Shown here piece by piece: positions 6,035 to 8,347 of a DNA stretch of 8,347 nucleotides. Source of the stretch: an uncultured Mycoplasmatota bacterium (GTDB lineage Bacteria; Bacillota_I; Bacilli_A; RF39; UBA660); contig CANPBV010000069.1 in NCBI GenBank assembly GCA_947572405.1, positions 1 through 8,347 on the forward strand, given 5' to 3'. How positions within the stretch are numbered: the first letter of the stretch is position 1; the number at the start of each line of letters is the position of its first letter. The position numbers and the translations under genes were made by a program. Below the pieces are notes generated by a model. It searched no databases and was not told the DNA's origin. It saw only the letters and a list, made by a program, of their open reading frames with translations.

Positions 6035-8183
6035 ATCCTTCATAAAGTAGTTCTATTTTCGACAACTTATAAGTTAATCCAGCTACTGCTCCAATGTCAA
6101 AGCGAAGTTGACTATAGGTTCCACCAGGAAAATTTAGTTCAATATAACTTTCTCCTTCGTGTATGGTTCCTCTAGTAGAATTGGCTTCAGAAAATGGTGC
6201 ATAAAATATTTGTATATATATATTTTTTGTAACTGGTTCGGCAAAATAAATTCTTGCTTTTTTTAGCTTTTTATAACTACTTGTACTTGAATATACCATT
6301 TGAGGATCTCCATCTGTAGTCGTAAAGGTATTCCCTGAGCGTGTTACTCCATATAATGTTGAACTATGATTTAAAATACTTGCTACATATACGGACTTGT
6401 CAATTACAGATACAGAAGCAGGTACCATTTCACTGATAAAACCCGTATTACTTTTTACCATCACTTTTGCTTCACCATTTCCACTAAAATATTGGAAATT
6501 CTCCTTTTGCCAAGTAACTCCTCCGTCAAAACTATAACTGTCAATACCACTTCTAGCATTTCCTTTTACAAATAAAGAAACATTATTTCTAGTAGTTGAT
6601 GTAGAACGACTAAGCACTTCTATTCTGCCTATTTTGTAAGTTAATCCTGTTTCTGCACCAATATCCAATCGAAGACGGCTATAATCTTTTTGTGGAATAT
6701 CAAATTGTACAAATGTTGCACCTTCACTAACTTTTTTTGAAATAGAAGCTTGTTCAGAATGAGGATAGCCATAGAATACTTGTACTCCCATGCTTCTGCT
6801 AATTGGCTCCACAAAATGGATTGCTACACCATTCATTTGCTCATATTTTCCAATATCAGTAAAATCCATAATCGGGTCATGAGATGTTGTAGTAAAAGTA
6901 TTTCCTGATTGTGTAACGTTTTTTAATGTATAAATTTCTGCTGGGTATAAATTATATCCAATAGAGGTTGTTAAAGTAGGAGTTGAACTATCAATTTGAT
7001 AGTCTCTACTTATGGAAGTTGATTCACCGCCATATTCATTTGTTCCTTTTAATTTAATTTGATAAATTCCTGTTTCTTTTAATTTGATTTCAGTAGAAAC
7101 ACTTTTCCCACTTACTTCTACAGTTGTTTCTCCTAAACTTACACCATCTCTAACAAGTTCATAAGAGAAAGTTGTTATATTAAAGGTATCAGTCGCGACA
7201 ACTGTCACTGTTGTCTCAGAAAGCCAGATATCATCAGTACCCATGCTACTATAATTTAATATTGGCCCTTCTGCTCCCTCCAAAATAAATGTTCTTTTAG
7301 CAGTTGTCGTATTTCCCTCTGAATCACTTGCTTCATATGTAATTTCATAAGTCCCAACTTCTAGTTTTAATTCTCCTGTGATTTTTACTGTATTCTCATT
7401 TACTTCTATTTCTCCATCACTTTCATCTGTTATGGTTACCCCTTCATAAAAGTTATAGGTAGCAACTTGATTTAATTTTAAAGTTATAGTCTCGGGATCA
7501 AAAGTAATTTTTGGCCCAACACTATCTACAATATAAACCGTTCTAGTCACTGTTACTGTTTTTCCGTTATTACTAGCTTGATAAGTAATCAAATACGTTT
7601 TCCCAACTATAGAAGTGTCTATTGTTTCTACCTTTACTCCATCTAATTCGATACTTATTTCATAATCTAAATTCCCACCATCTATGGTTTTGGCTGTTGC
7701 CCCAGGTTCTTGATAAGTATTGCCTTGTTTCAATTTGATGACACTTTTCCCATTTAAGGTAATGACTGGGTCCTTGGCATTATCTGGAATGATACATTTT
7801 CCGTCCTTATATTTGATCATTCTAATATTTTCTTCCCCTTTTCCTTTTAAAGCACACCACTCATTATTATGGATCGCCAAAGAAATTTCTCCTGTTATAC
7901 CAACTTGCAACATACCACCTTTTGGAATTTCACCAGAATATTCTAATTGTGGTCTTGTTTCTCCATCGAATAAAAATGTTTTTTCTGTTACATTATCATT
8001 TAATACCATATCTGCATAATAAAATTTCCCACTTTCTAATATTCCATAAGAGCTATCTAAGAACGCACTTTTTCTCACACGCCCTAAAATATTCAAGATA
8101 ATAGGCGTAGCTATAAGTGCCATTATTACAAGTATCACAATAACTGCTAATAATTCTATTAATGTAAATCCTTTTCTTTTCAT
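6033..8183 (-). CDS. Prepilin-leader surface protein with Ig-like and duplicated modules
   Basis: The 716-residue protein begins with a type IV prepilin leader: MKRKG, then FTLIELLAVIV with Glu at mature position 5 and Pro at mature position 22 (P27), and a hydrophobic helix to about 31. A prepilin peptidase should cut after G5. Residues 32-133 form a pilin-like domain containing the only two cysteines (C110, C130), a likely disulfide. Then come Ig-like domains of DUF5011 type at about 138-220 and 223-302, another Ig-like domain at 305-398, module A (about 409-524), an Ig-like domain with SFDGGVTW (530-595), and module B (601-713). A and B are related, sharing SGNTFTTT, EP, FY, LR-x-DIGA and GLTYK. 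Length is several times that of a usual pilin. I chose ATG at 8183 over the upstream ATG at 8267 because it places the leader correctly. Likely role: cell-surface or pilus-tip binding; the ligand is unknown. Confidence 0.8.
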   Translation of the reverse strand: MKRKGFTLIELLAVIVILVIMALIATPIILNILGRVRKSAFLDSSYGILESGKFYYADMVLNDNVTEKTFLFDGETRPQLEYSGEIPKGGMLQVGITGEISLAIHNNEWCALKGKGEENIRMIKYKDGKCIIPDNAKDPVITLNGKSVIKLKQGNTYQEPGATAKTIDGGNLDYEISIELDGVKVETIDTSIVGKTYLITYQASNNGKTVTVTRTVYIVDSVGPKITFDPETITLKLNQVATYNFYEGVTITDESDGEIEVNENTVKITGELKLEVGTYEITYEASDSEGNTTTAKRTFILEGAEGPILNYSSMGTDDIWLSETTVTVVATDTFNITTFSYELVRDGVSLGETTVEVSGKSVSTEIKLKETGIYQIKLKGTNEYGGESTSISRDYQIDSSTPTLTTSIGYNLYPAEIYTLKNVTQSGNTFTTTSHDPIMDFTDIGKYEQMNGVAIHFVEPISRSMGVQVFYGYPHSEQASISKKVSEGATFVQFDIPQKDYSRLRLDIGAETGLTYKIGRIEVLSRSTSTTRNNVSLFVKGNARSGIDSYSFDGGVTWQKENFQYFSGNGEAKVMVKSNTGFISEMVPASVSVIDKSVYVASILNHSSTLYGVTRSGNTFTTTDGDPQMVYSSTSSYKKLKKARIYFAEPVTKNIYIQIFYAPFSEANSTRGTIHEGESYIELNFPGGTYSQLRFDIGAVAGLTYKLSKIELLYEG
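6087..6383 (-). repeat. Module B, C-terminal copy of duplicated domain
   Basis: This codes for about residues 601-699 onward of the pilin-like protein, the core of the C-terminal module. Together with the upstream copy it shares SGNTFTTT, DP-x-M, an I-x-F-x-EP strand, FY, SE and LR-x-DIGA followed by GLTYK. By hand alignment about 40 percent of roughly 99 positions are identical with one gap. The DNA copies have diverged, so the duplication is old. Confidence 0.6.
6612..6959 (-). repeat. Module A, internal copy of duplicated domain
   Basis: This codes for about residues 409-524 of the pilin-like protein. It begins after the third Ig-like domain, contains SGNTFTTT (426-433), HFVEP (456-460), VQVFYGYP (467-474) and LRLDIGAETGLTYKIG (504-519), and ends before the Ig-like domain that separates it from module B. 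The predicted alternation of short strands suggests a beta-sandwich. Confidence 0.6.
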
Positions 8184-8347
8184 ATCATCACTAGTCTTTC
8201 TATATACATTATAACATAATTTATAATCTATATTAAAAAATATTGTAAATATACTTGCCTCATACAAATTTCTTAATGTTTTGCTTATTTACAAACTGGA
8301 TTTATGTCAAGTTTTTAGACACATTTTTTTGAAAGATAAACCGTATT
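8184..8347. other. Upstream region of the pilin-like gene
   Basis: The first part holds the promoter of the pilin-like gene. Ribosome binding looks weak: only AGTGAT (8186-8191 on the minus strand) lies close to the ATG. Beyond about 8299 lies a sequence with TGTC-N9-GACA (8305-8321) and T/A tracts that looks like an insertion-element edge. No gene is visible in the remaining bases. Confidence 0.4.
8208..8236 (-). promoter_or_regulatory. Promoter of the pilin-like gene
   Basis: On the minus strand TATAAT (8208-8213) is preceded by TGT, giving an extended -10, and TTAATA (8231-8236, four of six matches) stands at the ideal 17-base spacing. The -10 is 24 bases from the ATG at 8183, leaving a short leader. 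This also argues against the upstream in-frame ATG at 8267, which would lie before the promoter. Confidence 0.6.

Noticed and set aside
7720..8019. Open frame of 99 residues on the + strand
   Set aside because: It is antisense to the pilin-like gene, with no recognisable motif or translation signal.
6033..8183. LPXTG sortase-anchored surface protein
   Set aside because: The C-terminus ends in KIELLYEG with no LPXTG motif, hydrophobic segment or basic tail; anchoring must come from the N-terminal pilin helix.
8184..8267. N-terminal extension of the pilin-like protein from an upstream in-frame ATG (28 extra residues)
   Set aside because: It would bury the prepilin leader inside the protein and start before the extended -10 promoter at 8208-8213.
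1..8347. CRISPR array, tRNA or rRNA genes, riboswitch
   Set aside because: No regularly spaced direct repeats, no cloverleaf-like segment and no structured long leader were seen; untranslated stretches are short and AT-rich.

Overview
The window looks like a fragment of a low-GC Gram-positive chromosome (Bacillota; possibly a gut-type Clostridia or Bacilli lineage). The evidence is the very AT-rich sequence, A/T-ending codons, sigma-A-like promoters, Shine-Dalgarno sites of the AGGAGG/AGGTGAT type, TetR and MMPL proteins of Firmicutes type, and a Gram-positive style prepilin leader on an Ig-domain surface protein. No gene needs an alternative genetic code. The species cannot be fixed from the sequence.

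Layout. (1) 1-1370: a complete, very AT-rich DDE transposase gene on the + strand, with a good extended -10 promoter overlapped by a small hairpin. The ends of the element were not found. (2) 1371-1663: non-coding, with three short inverted repeats, one of which could terminate the operon arriving from the right. (3) 1664-5267, minus strand: a tight two-gene operon encoding an MMPL/RND-type membrane exporter and, one base after its stop codon, a secreted protein with xxxLxxG heptads. (4) 5268-5442: a divergent control region. (5) 5443-6003, +: a TetR-family regulator. (6) 6002-6034: a perfect hairpin that contains parts of the stop codons of the two convergent genes. (7) 6033-8183, minus: a 716-residue surface protein that starts with a type IV prepilin leader and carries Ig-like domains and a duplicated module of about 100 residues. 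(8) 8184-8347: its promoter and a tail that may be the edge of another insertion element.

How the parts fit. The regulator, exporter and secreted heptad protein form one probable unit: the TetR protein likely represses the divergent exporter operon (and perhaps itself) in response to a hydrophobic ligand, while the secreted protein probably works outside the membrane with the exporter. The substrate is unknown. The pilin-like protein is a separate transcription unit. No pilus assembly ATPase, prepilin peptidase or other pilin lies nearby, so it must depend on machinery encoded elsewhere. The most unusual items are the pilin-leader/Ig/duplicated-module architecture and the exporter with its separately encoded, coiled-coil-like extracellular partner.
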